Shown one piece after another: positions 8,398 through 16,871 of a DNA stretch of 64,000 nucleotides. A model generated the notes under the pieces. It saw only the letters and a list, made by a program, of their open reading frames with translations, was not told the origin of the DNA and made no database searches. The stretch is from NCBI RefSeq assembly GCF_000515335.1, contig NZ_KI911563.1, positions 2,714,189-2,778,188 of the forward strand. The letters are read 5' to 3'. A program made the translations under genes and the position numbers. Position 1 is the stretch's first letter, and each line of letters opens with the position of its first letter. The stretch is from Cohnella panacarvi Gsoil 349 (lineage in GTDB: Bacteria; Bacillota; Bacilli; Paenibacillales; Paenibacillaceae).

Positions 8398-9202
8398 ATA
8401 TAGGAATGAAAATATTTTTATAGTTATCTTTATTTATAAACGGATGGTAAAGCAATCCTCTCCATGCCCACTTTTCAAAGTCAAACTCACACCAATCAAC
8501 AATATATTTAAAGCTACGCTTATAAGTAAAATTACTCGAAGAGCAGTTATAGATGCATAAATGGCTTCCACATTTTTTACAGGCAGCATTAACATTCAAA
8601 TGATAATCAGTCATAGACTTCAGAGTTACACCTGATAAAAAGTCAGCAAGTCCCAGTATTGGATCTTCCTCTGGATTCATCCATTTTGGCTTTGAATGAC
8701 GTGGATGTTCACCTGTTGAGTAACGTGTAACACTTGAAATATATGAACGAAGTGACTCTTGCGCTAGTGGATCGGTATTTCGATCAATAAATAAACGAGC
8801 TGTGGCTTTAGTTGACTTCAAAAACCAAGATAAGCGTTTAAACATAAGCCCATAGAGATAATTCATAAGTTTTGTTCGGTCAACTAAGCCAGGCCCCATT
8901 GTTTCGTGCTTATTACATATCACCTGCGAGACAATAAATTCTGGTCCATCTTCGTCGATCTTTTTAAAAAACCGACCAAGAATTTTATCGTCTCTTTTAA
9001 CCCTTGGATTTAATTTCTTCCACTCTAAGGGTGGTCTCATTCTTAGTACTTTACGTTTATGATCAAGAAGCGTTTCCTTCAATGCCTCGTCATCAGTCTC
9101 TCTTACTAGAATAGCAGTAACAATATAGAAGTGGGTCGAACCATTTACCCAAGGAATAGCTTTGTCTCCTGATTCCTCGCAGTAAATATTCCATTTCGTC
9201 AC
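8396..9202 (-). CDS. DUF3800 domain protein
   Basis: A 268-residue protein with GTG start at 9202 behind GAGAAGGTG. The N-terminal YCEESGD (7-13), the internal FIDRN and the C-terminal GLADFLSG motifs are the acidic signature blocks of DUF3800 proteins, whose conserved Asp/Glu residues suggest a metal-dependent, possibly nuclease, active site. A Cys-rich insert (KKCGSHLCIYNC) may bind zinc. DUF3800 genes are common in mobile and defence regions and recur next to structured RNAs. Here the gene converges on a tandem structured RNA that shares its terminator. Its biochemical role is not established. Confidence 0.85.
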   Translation of the reverse strand: MTKWNIYCEESGDKAIPWVNGSTHFYIVTAILVRETDDEALKETLLDHKRKVLRMRPPLEWKKLNPRVKRDDKILGRFFKKIDEDGPEFIVSQVICNKHETMGPGLVDRTKLMNYLYGLMFKRLSWFLKSTKATARLFIDRNTDPLAQESLRSYISSVTRYSTGEHPRHSKPKWMNPEEDPILGLADFLSGVTLKSMTDYHLNVNAACKKCGSHLCIYNCSSSNFTYKRSFKYIVDWCEFDFEKWAWRGLLYHPFINKDNYKNIFIPI

Positions 9203-9493
9203 GTTTCGGCACCTTCTCTCAAGATACCCCTAGTATATCTAATTCATCTACTATTTTACAACGAACATTTCATTCCCTCACATCGTGTTGAAGTTTTGAT
9301 TAAAACGTTGTTAATTTGGTGTTGATTGGAATTACGGCCACGCTACGCTGTTGACTAGTATATTGATGCGGGTATGCAGTCCGCTAAAGTGGGATTTTCC
9401 GGTCTTTTATTTGTCGGTACAGCACTTTGGTCCATACCACATTGTAAGTATTTTCATAAGCCGCTTGTTGACTCCTCGTTGACCTCCTATATA
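9203..9493. other. Intergenic, nothing recognised
   Basis: No frame with a plausible start is seen on either strand in this stretch upstream of the DUF3800 gene and behind the sulfurtransferase terminator. Confidence 0.5.
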
Positions 9494-9537
9494 GAAAAAT
9501 ACATCACCAGGGCGTACAAACCGCATGGCGATGTATT
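9494..9537 (-). terminator. Terminator of the sulfurtransferase gene
   Basis: AATACATC (9498-9505) pairs with GATGTATT (9530-9537), with further pairing inside. On the minus strand it is followed by TTTTTCT. It differs in sequence from the hairpins at 735 and 4564, consistent with a replaced gene tail. Confidence 0.7.
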
Positions 9538-9559
9538 AATTGAGTGGTTACTGTTATCC

Positions 9560-10420
9560 TTATTTGCGTCCTTCTTCATCCCCGGTGGCGATGGAATTCT
9601 CCCCATAACTAATCCAATCACTCCAGCTACCCGCATACAGCTTCACCTTCGAGAATCCCGCTTCCTGAAGCGCGATCACGTTAGGGCAAGCGGTTACTCC
9701 CGATCCACAGTAGACGATGAGCGGCTTATCGCGCGGCAAGTCCTCGAACCGAGCTACCTGCCCCGCTTCATCCTTCCACCCGCCGTTCTCCCCAAGCGCG
9801 TCCTTCCAGAAGCGGTTAATCGCACCGGGAATATGTCCCGCAGCCTTATCCAGCGGTTCGACTTCGCCGCGGTAGCGCGGGGCTTCGCGGGAGTCGATCA
9901 GTACGGCGGAGCCGTCGGCGGCTGATACAATCTCCTGGACTTCTTCGACTTCGACCAGCATATTGTGCTGCACGGTGGCGAGGAATAGAGCCGGGATCAG
10001 CACTTTCTGCTCCGCGTTAACCAACAAGCCTGCCGCTTTCCAAGCGGAGAAGCCTTCGTCCATGACGTACGCTTGCTCGTGGCCGAGGTATTTCAGCAGC
10101 CACCATAGGCGGGAAGCCATGGCTCCGCCTTGGTCGTCGTAAGCGACGACGCGAGACGAGTTGCCGATACCGACGCGGCTCAGAGTCGCCGTCAGCTCGG
10201 CAACGTCCGGTAGCGGATGACGACCGCCATGGCCGTCGGGGGAGATCGGGGCGGACAGGTCCTTTTCTAGATCCAAGTACACCGCGCCGGGAATATGCGA
10301 CTCCTCGTAAGCTTGGCGACCGGCATCCGGCTTGCCGAGCTGGAACCGGCAGTCGACGATGACGATGTCCGGTTCGTATAGTCTGGCGAACAACCATTTC
10401 ATGGGTACGATATTCTGCAT
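9560..10420 (-). CDS. Rhodanese-type sulfurtransferase
   Basis: Two rhodanese domains over 286 residues. The inactive N-terminal domain covers VDCRFQLGKPDAGR to about residue 140. The catalytic C-terminal domain has the active-site loop CGSGVTA, the form found in 3-mercaptopyruvate sulfurtransferases rather than the CRKGVTA of thiosulfate enzymes. The enzyme transfers sulfur from a thiol donor to cyanide or another acceptor in the cytoplasm. The start is placed at ATG 10420, behind GCGGAGGCG, rather than an upstream ATG at 10453 that lacks a site. The last 20 or so residues (WSDWISYGENSIATGDEEGRK) exist in two or three diverged copies to the left, marking the gene end as an insertion point. 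Confidence 0.92.
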   Translation of the reverse strand: MQNIVPMKWLFARLYEPDIVIVDCRFQLGKPDAGRQAYEESHIPGAVYLDLEKDLSAPISPDGHGGRHPLPDVAELTATLSRVGIGNSSRVVAYDDQGGAMASRLWWLLKYLGHEQAYVMDEGFSAWKAAGLLVNAEQKVLIPALFLATVQHNMLVEVEEVQEIVSAADGSAVLIDSREAPRYRGEVEPLDKAAGHIPGAINRFWKDALGENGGWKDEAGQVARFEDLPRDKPLIVYCGSGVTACPNVIALQEAGFSKVKLYAGSWSDWISYGENSIATGDEEGRK

Positions 10421-10605
10421 TACAGCGCCTCCGCATTCTACAAACGATCTCATGACCCCATTATCTCAGGACGAGAGAGATTCCGCCACTATCCCCGCCG
10501 ACGGACCAACACTAAAAACAAACGATTAACCTGTTGAATATGTCTTATACCAATCTTGCAATTCGGTAATAGACTGAATCAACCTCAGAGAAAGGAGAGA
10601 TCCTA

Positions 10606-10980
10606 TTGGCGAATCGCGATGTGCGTCTAGCTCTTTGGTCCGGCACCAACTTTACCGTTAGGCGAATCCTGTTCAGGCGCGGAGGAATTGCCGTCCGCGA
10701 TCTTGGAGCGTTCCGGTTTAACAATGCCCTCTCGAGCTTCCGGCTCAGCAATGTAGTGCAGCGCTCTCAGGTAACGCTTGTATTGTTCTCGGGAACGAAC
10801 TTCCAGGGATCGTTCCGCGTGTTTCGCGGCAGCCAGAGCGTGGCGAACTTAGGCAATTTCAACTTCAACAACGTCACGTCTTCATTCATTCTGGTAGGCC
10901 GCAATCTTACGAACACCGAAATTTCCGTTATTCAAAGAACCGGCAATCCGCCTCGAGACATTCTCGTGGTTAGACAGTAA
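10606..10980 (+). CDS. Small beta/gamma-crystallin-like protein
   Basis: 124 residues, TTG start at 10606 behind AAAGGAG. Two similar halves (about 5-50 and 54-98) each show the Greek-key pattern: VTLVLFSGTNFQGSFRVF, then a short acidic-poor turn, then NLGNFNFNNVTSSFILVG. This is the beta/gamma-crystallin fold seen in small microbial, often calcium-binding or stress/spore-associated proteins. There is no signal peptide. The canonical calcium motif (N/D-N/D-x-x-S/T-S) is partly present as FNNVTSS and FNNALSS. The role is unknown. It is monocistronic and ends at a strong terminator. Confidence 0.6.
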   Translation: MANRDVRLALWSGTNFTVRRILFRRGGIAVRDLGAFRFNNALSSFRLSNVVQRSQVTLVLFSGTNFQGSFRVFRGSQSVANLGNFNFNNVTSSFILVGRNLTNTEISVIQRTGNPPRDILVVRQ

Positions 10981-11002
10981 CGGGTCGGCAACTGAATAGA
11001 AT

Positions 11003-11036
11003 AAGAAAGCTGCCACTGAATCATGGCAGCTTTCTT
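11003..11036 (+). terminator. Bidirectional terminator
   Basis: AAGAAAGCTGCCA and TGGCAGCTTTCTT pair perfectly around an 8-base loop, between two convergent genes. T-rich on both strands. Confidence 0.9.
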
Positions 11037-11059
11037 GAATGGCTGGATCGATGGCGAAG

Positions 11060-12721
11060 CTATTCGCCATTCGTAAGCTTATATAACCGTACGATAGTGG
11101 ACATGCTCATTTCTCTCGAATAATAAGTTTTAGGGCCGAACGAGTTGTCCCCTATACCCCGCATGATGTTGTTCTGCAGACAATAATAGACCGCTTCCTT
11201 CGCCCATTGCGACAATTGCTTATCATCCGCGAATAGAGGACCGGAATAGGAGTCGATGCGGCTATCAACGTCAAGAAACCGGGCCGTATTCGTCAAGATC
11301 AACGCGGCTTGTTCCCGGGTAATTAATCCGGAAGGGTCGAACTTTCCTCCCCCGACGCCATTGATGATTCCGGTTGCCGCAATGCGAAGAATGTCCGGGT
11401 CGTCCGTATCTAAGAACGGCTCGGCCGGTATTAAACCTCTATCCTCGACAACCTGCTCAAGAGTCTGCCCCGTCTTTTTCTCTATCAATCGCACAATCAA
11501 TGCGATGAATTCTTCACGTTTGATATGGCTTTGGTACCGAGACTGCAACGAGACGGGTAACAATCCTTCTTGCTTGGCGTATTGGATATCCGAATTGGCC
11601 CATGAGGACGGGAAGGACGCCTCGGTTCCGGGAATCGCAACGTTATCCATTAACGAAATAGGCGTTGGATGCGACTCATAATCGAAAGATCCGAGCCCCA
11701 GTTCACCGGATGAATTCGTACCGAACCCCCATAGCGTGCCGTCGGACTTCAGAGCGATGGTATAAGCCCCTTCCGCCGTGACGTCTACGACGTCGTCGAG
11801 CGCCTTCTTCGGCGTTAACCTCGAAGTCTGCGTGCCGTCTCCTAACTGCCCCTTGCTATTGTCTCCCCAGAGCCACAGACTGCCATCCTTATTAATGACC
11901 GCCAAATGATTTCTTCCGTCGATTGTCCTCACGTCATCCATCAGCTTCGAAGGGGTGAACTGAGAGGTCACGACGCTTTGGCTTCCGTCCTTATAAGGAT
12001 CGAACGCCCACGTTTCGTCTTTCCCGGTAAAAATAAGGCCGTCGCTGTTACCCCATCCCCAGAGCGAACCGTCTTTCTTAACTGCGTAGGCTTCCTGGCC
12101 TGCTCCGCGAACGTACGCTACGTCCTCCATAATAAGAATGGGTTTGAATACGTCCGGACTCTTGGTCTTGACCCCTAGTTCTCCAGAGTAGTTCTGCCCC
12201 CAACCCCATAAAGTACCATCCTCCTTCACGGTGTAGAAGGATTCAATGCCGGCGCTGATCTGGGTAACCTCGGATATCATTTTTTTAGGTTTAGACTCTC
12301 CGTAGATGTTGCCTCTCCACACGGTTCCGTCCGTTTTCAGCGCGATCCATTGGGTATACGAATTCGCCACTTCCTGGACGTCGTCCATCACCTTTACGGC
12401 TTGTCCGTCATCGTCGAATTTCCACATGCTATGATCGGATTTGATGGCGAAGCCGCTCCACCAATTGCCATAAACCCCGACAGCATTGTCCATTAATTTG
12501 GTTATCTTCGCTCTTTCGGGAGATTGGTCTCCCGCGGAATCATTGAATGTCCCTTTGCCCCAATACCATAAACTCCCGTCTTTCTGAATGGCGTACACGC
12601 GGCCATTGGCGCTTGCTAACGTTTCGCCGAACCGAGTAGCCGGCGCAGCCGAAGTCTCAAAGGAATAGAGGGAGAACACGATCATCAAGCATAATCCGAA
12701 TGCCGTCGTTTTTCTAAGCAT
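11060..12721 (-). CDS. Secreted RCC1-repeat protein with S-layer homology domains
   Basis: 553 residues. A signal peptide (MLRKTTAFGLCLMIVFSL, cleavage near SAA) is followed by about six RCC1-type repeats (residues 40-360; recurring KDGSLWLWGDNSKGQLG and similar), which fold as a beta-propeller. Two SLH domains cover the C-terminus (about 395-550; ITREQAALIL, YSREMSMSTIV). The protein is thus anchored to secondary cell-wall polymer. RCC1 propellers bind ligands or proteins; the target here is unknown. It starts 28 bp after the end of a small broken gene (12750-13031), with GGAGGTG between, so the two were probably one operon. Confidence 0.85.
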   Translation of the reverse strand: MLRKTTAFGLCLMIVFSLYSFETSAAPATRFGETLASANGRVYAIQKDGSLWYWGKGTFNDSAGDQSPERAKITKLMDNAVGVYGNWWSGFAIKSDHSMWKFDDDGQAVKVMDDVQEVANSYTQWIALKTDGTVWRGNIYGESKPKKMISEVTQISAGIESFYTVKEDGTLWGWGQNYSGELGVKTKSPDVFKPILIMEDVAYVRGAGQEAYAVKKDGSLWGWGNSDGLIFTGKDETWAFDPYKDGSQSVVTSQFTPSKLMDDVRTIDGRNHLAVINKDGSLWLWGDNSKGQLGDGTQTSRLTPKKALDDVVDVTAEGAYTIALKSDGTLWGFGTNSSGELGLGSFDYESHPTPISLMDNVAIPGTEASFPSSWANSDIQYAKQEGLLPVSLQSRYQSHIKREEFIALIVRLIEKKTGQTLEQVVEDRGLIPAEPFLDTDDPDILRIAATGIINGVGGGKFDPSGLITREQAALILTNTARFLDVDSRIDSYSGPLFADDKQLSQWAKEAVYYCLQNNIMRGIGDNSFGPKTYYSREMSMSTIVRLYKLTNGE

Positions 12722-12749
12722 AGGTATCGAATCGCACCTCCGGTTAAGG

Positions 12750-13031
12750 TTAATAATCCCAGTCCGAACTATCGTATGTGCGGATTAACGTTTTCCCGGT
12801 GCCATCCATACGGATACGATATTCCGCTTTTTGCCCATCGACATCGTAGAACGTTTATATGATCCCGCTTTCGGATACCCCCACTAGATCCCTCGAGTTA
12901 ATATCGCTAACCGTCTGGGCAAGAATATCCGATTCCGATTTGGTTAATCGGGGTTGATCCGCATACGCTCCGTTAGAGGTTGCAAGTATAAAGATCAGGC
13001 AGAGCATCGGAACCAAACTTAGCTTTCTCAT
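12750..13031 (-). pseudogene. Small secreted protein gene interrupted by an in-frame TAA
   Basis: From ATG 13031 (behind GGAGGAACG) a signal peptide is read (MRKLSLVPMLCLIFILATS), followed by a short mature domain up to a TAA at 12857-12855. The frame resumes at once with sensible sequence (TFYDVDGQKAEYRIRMDG) and ends at 12750. The total would be 93 codons. A single base change, or a sequencing error, explains the stop. The product family is not recognised. It sits directly upstream of the RCC1/SLH gene and probably shares its transcript. Confidence 0.6.
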
Positions 13032-13131
13032 CGTTCCTCCATCGATAATTGGATTTTATTCTCATATTACCATGGATTCTATCAAAATTAATTATATTTG
13101 TTAATCAGGTGAAATCGTATAAATAGGTTGC

Positions 13132-13170
13132 AAAAAAAACACCGCCAGAGCCTTCGGGCATCTTGGCGGC
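13132..13170 (-). terminator. Terminator of the yidC paralogue
   Basis: CCGCCAAGATGCCC / GGGC..TCTTGGCGG form a strong stem, followed on the minus strand by TTTTTTTT. Confidence 0.9.
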
Positions 13171-13177
13171 GTATTCG

Positions 13178-14005
13178 TCACTTTATTGTCGTTGTCTGGA
13201 TCGGCTTCGGCTTCGGCTTCGCGTACATTCTATTGAATAGAATCGTTTGCACGATAATGAATATACCGCCAACCGCCCAATATAACGGCACCGCAGCCGG
13301 CATAGCCAAAGAAAACGCGCCCATCATGATCGGGGTTAACAAACCGATGAAAGCCATTTGTTTATTCGGATTATACTGAACCTGCGCCGAAACGGATTGC
13401 GACACGCGGAACTGAACGTAATAGACCGCAACGGCGATAAACGGCATAATCAAATCCTTGTCCCCCAGGCTAAACCATAGAAAATCGTGAGCGGCGATCT
13501 CCGGGGTACGAAGAATGGCGTAATAGAATGCGAGAGTGATCGGCCATTGAAGAAGCATCGGCAAACACCCTATGTTCAAGGGATTGAATCGGTGCTTCTG
13601 GTAAAGCTGCATCGTTTCGATTTGTTGCTGCTTTCGCGCTTCCGCGCTGACGTCGTTCTTGTACTTTTCTTTCAGCGCGTCCAGCTCCGGCTGGAATACG
13701 GCCAGCTTTTCCTTCATGGCCATCTGCTTCTTCGTTTGATTCAACATGAGCGGCAGGATTGCGAATCTGATGATTAAAGTCATCAGCACGATCGATAAAC
13801 CGTAGTCTCCATGAAACGTATTCGCGAAAAATTCGATCAGATAGGAGAACGGATATATAAAATAGTGATTAAAAAACCCCGGAGAATCGGAATGAATCGG
13901 GTTAGACGGAGATGCCGTTGAACATCCGCTTAGCAGAATAACCGGAATAACCCCGATCAATAAGACAATAATGGGCTTCACCCATTTGCGAGACACCTTT
14001 TTCAT
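13178..14005 (-). CDS. yidC: Membrane protein insertase YidC/OxaA, lipoprotein type
   Basis: 275 residues, ATG at 14005 behind GGGAGGA. The N-terminal signal ends in the lipobox LLSGC (Cys28). The conserved five-helix core follows: TM near 65-85 (LSIVLMTLIIRFAILPLML, with the key Arg), a cytoplasmic helical hairpin (KKQMAMKEKLAVFQPELDALKEKY), then TMs near 145, 190, 215 and 240. The C-terminus is basic. It inserts and folds inner-membrane proteins with or without SecYEG. It does not lie next to rpmH-rnpA here, so it is probably the second paralogue (SpoIIIJ/YqjG pair in Bacillus). The first 100 bases overlap the end of a possible upstream frame. Confidence 0.92.
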   Translation of the reverse strand: MKKVSRKWVKPIIVLLIGVIPVILLSGCSTASPSNPIHSDSPGFFNHYFIYPFSYLIEFFANTFHGDYGLSIVLMTLIIRFAILPLMLNQTKKQMAMKEKLAVFQPELDALKEKYKNDVSAEARKQQQIETMQLYQKHRFNPLNIGCLPMLLQWPITLAFYYAILRTPEIAAHDFLWFSLGDKDLIMPFIAVAVYYVQFRVSQSVSAQVQYNPNKQMAFIGLLTPIMMGAFSLAMPAAVPLYWAVGGIFIIVQTILFNRMYAKPKPKPIQTTTIK

Positions 14006-14309
14006 TGTTGTCCTCCCTAATAGATAGCATGGAATATTGGCTTAGGGAAGGACCAAAGGCGTCTTCATCGGGTGCTTCTTTTCGTCTGACCGTACGTGCG
14101 ATCCACCGCTGAATAACGTTGAATTGAGGCTGTCTGACGGGCACGAGCAAAGTCGAACCGACGGCAGCAACATCATGACTCCAACTTATCTGATGTCCAG
14201 TGAAATACGTGAAAGGAAGAAACACTAGAGAAGAGATAAGGCCAATCGAGAGTGCCAATTGCACCAATTCAAGAAAGTGCTCCAGCCGGTTCCACCTCCA
14301 TTCGTGCAA
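13902..14309 (-). CDS. Possible small membrane protein overlapping yidC start
   Basis: A frame of 135 codons from TTG 14309 that overlaps the start of yidC by about 100 bp. Residues 13-38 form one clear membrane segment (LVQLALSIGLISSLVFLPF). The following 60 residues are basic. The last third overlaps yidC and has less protein-like composition, so either the true protein ends differently (frameshift) or the frame is partly fortuitous. A TATAAT lies just upstream at 14329-14334. No family is recognised. Confidence 0.35.
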   Translation of the reverse strand: MHEWRWNRLEHFLELVQLALSIGLISSLVFLPFTYFTGHQISWSHDVAAVGSTLLVPVRQPQFNVIQRWIARTVRRKEAPDEDAFGPSLSQYSMLSIREDNNEKGVSQMGEAHYCLIDRGYSGYSAKRMFNGISV

Positions 14310-14328
14310 TGCTGGGAAGGTTGGACTT

Positions 14329-14334
14329 ATTATA
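14329..14334 (-). promoter_or_regulatory. -10 element upstream of the yidC transcription unit
   Basis: A perfect TATAAT on the minus strand within GATATAATAAG. The -35 is poor (CGGACG region at about 16-17 bp), so activity is uncertain. Confidence 0.4.
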
Positions 14335-14366
14335 TCATATTGCGGTAATCGTCCGAGTCAGCGTCC

Positions 14367-15575
14367 TCAAGACGAGAGCGGTTGCGCCGCTTTCTCCGCC
14401 TGGCGCTTCCTAGACGGTCGAGCCAGCAGTAACGCGCCGATAATAACAGCGAGCATGATGCCCGACATGGCGGCGAACAGCCAGCGCGTAGCGTCCGTGC
14501 CGTTCTCGTCGAAGAACCAGCCCGTGAATTTCGGCATGAGCGCGCCGCCGATGCCGCCGAACACCATCATGAGGCTGGTGATTTTCTCGGACATGCCCGG
14601 CACCGACCGGTTCACGAACACGATCGCGATCGAATACATGCCCGACATGACGAGCCCGGTGAAGAACGCGAGGACGAAGGTCGCGTTCACGCTCTCGATT
14701 CCGCCCATCACGACGAACAATACCGCGCAAGCAACGCAAGTAAACAGCATATATGTCCCGTTACCCCAGCGGTCCGCAATATGGCCGGACACGAGACGCC
14801 CGAGCACCATCGCGCCCCAATAGACGCTAAGCGACAGCGAAGCGGTAGATTCCGCGAGCCCGTTGTTCTGCACGAGCAGCGACGGCAAGTAGTGAACGAT
14901 GCTCATCTCGAAACCGACGTACACCAAGAAGAACAGTCCGCCGCTGATCAGGATCGCGGCCATGCGCGACCGGGTTCTCGTGCTGCGCTCCAGGGCGGCG
15001 GCTTCCACGGCTTTCGTATCCGCCGGCTGATCCAGCACGCTAGGCCACCAGAAAATCCACAACAGGAGCGTAATTCCCGCCAGCGCGCTTACGAAGGCGA
15101 ATGCCGTTACCCACTGGTCGATCGAGATCAGCCACGCGCCGACGAACGGCATCAGCAAGGCGCCGACGCCGAACGACACCTCGACGCGGCTCATGGCCAC
15201 GTTCGCGTTGGCGCCCGCAGCGCCGATAATGAACGAAGCGACGACCGCTTCCGTCGTCCCGAAGCCGAGACCCGCGAACGGCCCCACCGTAAGCATGACT
15301 GCCCAAGGCGGCTGCATCACGTACACCAGCTCCGCGACCGTCATGATCGTCAGCGCGGATAGCAGCAGTCTCCGCTTCCCCAGCTTGCCGATCAGCCATG
15401 GCGTCAGCATGACCCCGAACATTCCCCCGAGGAATTGGTGCATGACGAGCTGTCCCCCGGCGCTGTAATCGATCCCGTAGTCCTGAACCATCGGTTCCAT
15501 AACCGCGCCGACGACAAGCTGTCCGAGCCCGACGACGATGAATGCGATACACGCTAATATAATCAGACGAGGCAT
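14367..15575 (-). CDS. MFS transporter
   Basis: 402 residues, twelve predicted membrane segments in two six-helix halves separated by a charged central loop (about residues 190-212). The typical inter-helix motif between TM2 and TM3 is GKLGKRRLLL, and its counterpart in the second half is GHIADRWGNG. The N-terminal half is alanine/glycine-rich and resembles the FucP/GlcP-like sugar and drug MFS families. The substrate cannot be assigned. The gene stands alone, with GGAGGG 12 bp before ATG 15575. Confidence 0.88.
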   Translation of the reverse strand: MPRLIILACIAFIVVGLGQLVVGAVMEPMVQDYGIDYSAGGQLVMHQFLGGMFGVMLTPWLIGKLGKRRLLLSALTIMTVAELVYVMQPPWAVMLTVGPFAGLGFGTTEAVVASFIIGAAGANANVAMSRVEVSFGVGALLMPFVGAWLISIDQWVTAFAFVSALAGITLLLWIFWWPSVLDQPADTKAVEAAALERSTRTRSRMAAILISGGLFFLVYVGFEMSIVHYLPSLLVQNNGLAESTASLSLSVYWGAMVLGRLVSGHIADRWGNGTYMLFTCVACAVLFVVMGGIESVNATFVLAFFTGLVMSGMYSIAIVFVNRSVPGMSEKITSLMMVFGGIGGALMPKFTGWFFDENGTDATRWLFAAMSGIMLAVIIGALLLARPSRKRQAEKAAQPLSS

Positions 15576-15723
15576 TTGGTTATTATTCCCTCCATAAGGT
15601 GCGTCTTTCCGTTATGCCCCCACATCATACCACTCTCGCCGAACTCTAACTATGCAGGATTGTGATGTATCTCTATCCGATCCTGTATAATGAATCATCA
15701 TACACTAGGAGCCGAGCTCAAAA

Positions 15724-16200
15724 ATGCAACTATACTCCATGACCGAACAAGAGGCGAAAGCCGTCACCGAATGGCAGTATCCGCCCCCCTACGACGTGTA
15801 CCGTTGGCCCGCGTGGGACGACATGCTGCGCGAGGGCCGCGAGTTCGCCGACCCCGACATTCGCGCTGCGCAGTACTTATCCGTACTAGACTCACGGGAC
15901 CGATCGCTTATCGGGTATGTGCAGCTTTTTCCGCTGGATCGCGCCATTCGCATCGGCATCGGGTTACGCCCCGACTTGTGCGACCGAGGACTGGGCACGC
16001 CGATCATTAAGCTTGCGGTAGCGGAAGCCGCCCGTCGGCAGCCCGAAGCCGAGATCGACCTTGAGGTCGAGCAATGGAACAAGCGGGCGATCCGCGCCTA
16101 CGAGAAAGCCGGATTCACGATTACCGACGAATATGTGCGCAGAGCCACTCACGGCCCCGTCCAACTTTATTGCATGGTCTGGCATAACGCCCGGGATTAA
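15724..16200 (+). CDS. GNAT-family N-acetyltransferase
   Basis: 158 residues. The acetyl-CoA binding strand-loop-helix is IGLRPDLCDRGLGTPIIKLA (about 75-95) with the R/Q-x-x-G-x-G/A pattern as DRGLG. It is followed by DLEVEQWNKRAIRAYEKAGF, the usual motif B region of RimJ/RimL-like enzymes. The substrate is unknown. TATAAT lies 35 bp upstream, near 15687, and AGGAG precedes the ATG at a long 13-bp distance. Confidence 0.88.
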   Translation: MQLYSMTEQEAKAVTEWQYPPPYDVYRWPAWDDMLREGREFADPDIRAAQYLSVLDSRDRSLIGYVQLFPLDRAIRIGIGLRPDLCDRGLGTPIIKLAVAEAARRQPEAEIDLEVEQWNKRAIRAYEKAGFTITDEYVRRATHGPVQLYCMVWHNARD

Positions 16201-16296
16201 GTCATACATGTATAATGGCCAACCAGAATCAGCTAGATAGCGTTAGGAAGTGTTGCCATTCATGGGGCGTATCCCCGCAAAGGAGGCAATTCCGAA

Positions 16297-16500
16297 GTGA
16301 AAGCGCTAAAGCTAGTGAGTCTGATTATTACCATCTTGGGCGGTCTGAATTGGTTATCGGTCGGTGCGTTCGAGTACGATGTGGTTAGCGAGATTTTCGG
16401 AGGGGCGGATGAGGTAGGCTCCAAGATTATCTACATTATCGTCGGAGTAGCCTCGATTCTGTCGCTTGCCGTGCTCAGGGACGTCGCGAAGGACGACTGA
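16297..16500 (+). CDS. DUF378 small membrane protein
   Basis: 67 residues with GTG start behind AAAGGAGG. Two membrane segments (3-25 and 44-62) and the family motif ILGGLNWLSVGAF identify DUF378 (YuzA-like). The function is unknown. It is monocistronic with a strong terminator. Confidence 0.85.
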   Translation: MKALKLVSLIITILGGLNWLSVGAFEYDVVSEIFGGADEVGSKIIYIIVGVASILSLAVLRDVAKDD

Positions 16501-16537
16501 CGATCCGCAGCAAGTGCAAAGGGGGTGTCCCCTAAGT

Positions 16538-16566
16538 ACCCGCCTGGGGCTACCCAGGCGGGTTTT
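16538..16566 (+). terminator. Terminator of the DUF378 gene
   Basis: ACCCGCCTGGG, short loop, CCCAGGCGGGT followed by TTTCACTTT. Confidence 0.9.
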
Positions 16567-16599
16567 CACTTTCGACGATTTTTTTACAAAGAACGACAT

Positions 16600-16859
16600 G
16601 AGATCATAAAACTCCGGAAAATGGATACGATGCAGTTGACAGCGGCGAAATTAGCGGCGGTGCAGACAAAATAGGATATAATGAGTACAACTATGACTTA
16701 ATGTCGGACGGCGAACAGAAAAAAACAGCTCTACATGAGATGGGCCATGCTTTAGGCATTGGACATCATGATGCTGGACTTATGAAACAAGGAAAATTCT
16801 CAATGACAACAATCGATTCCCACACGCAAGATGATTACTTTGCGCTGTGGTCGAACTAG
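16600..16859 (+). pseudogene. Remnant of a matrixin-type zinc metallopeptidase
   Basis: The frame ending at TAG 16857-16859 encodes HEMGHALGIGHH, the HExxHxxGxxH zinc motif of matrixins, followed by GLMKQGKF (Met-turn). An in-frame TGA just before 16600 and the absence of a start or propeptide show that the N-terminal part is lost. Internal ATGs are too close to the active site to give a working enzyme. The segment is AT-rich and lies 12 bp before another AT-rich secreted-protein gene, so the pair may have been transferred together. Confidence 0.75.
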
Positions 16860-16871
16860 AAGGGATAATTG

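Noticed and set aside
8081..9202. Type III toxin-antitoxin (repeat RNA plus toxin)
   Set aside because: The RNA and protein genes converge instead of being in tandem, the units are about 75 nt rather than short repeats, and the protein is DUF3800, not a ToxN-like nuclease.
9374..9925. 183-codon plus-strand frame
   Set aside because: It covers the terminator and 3' part of the sulfurtransferase gene on the other strand.
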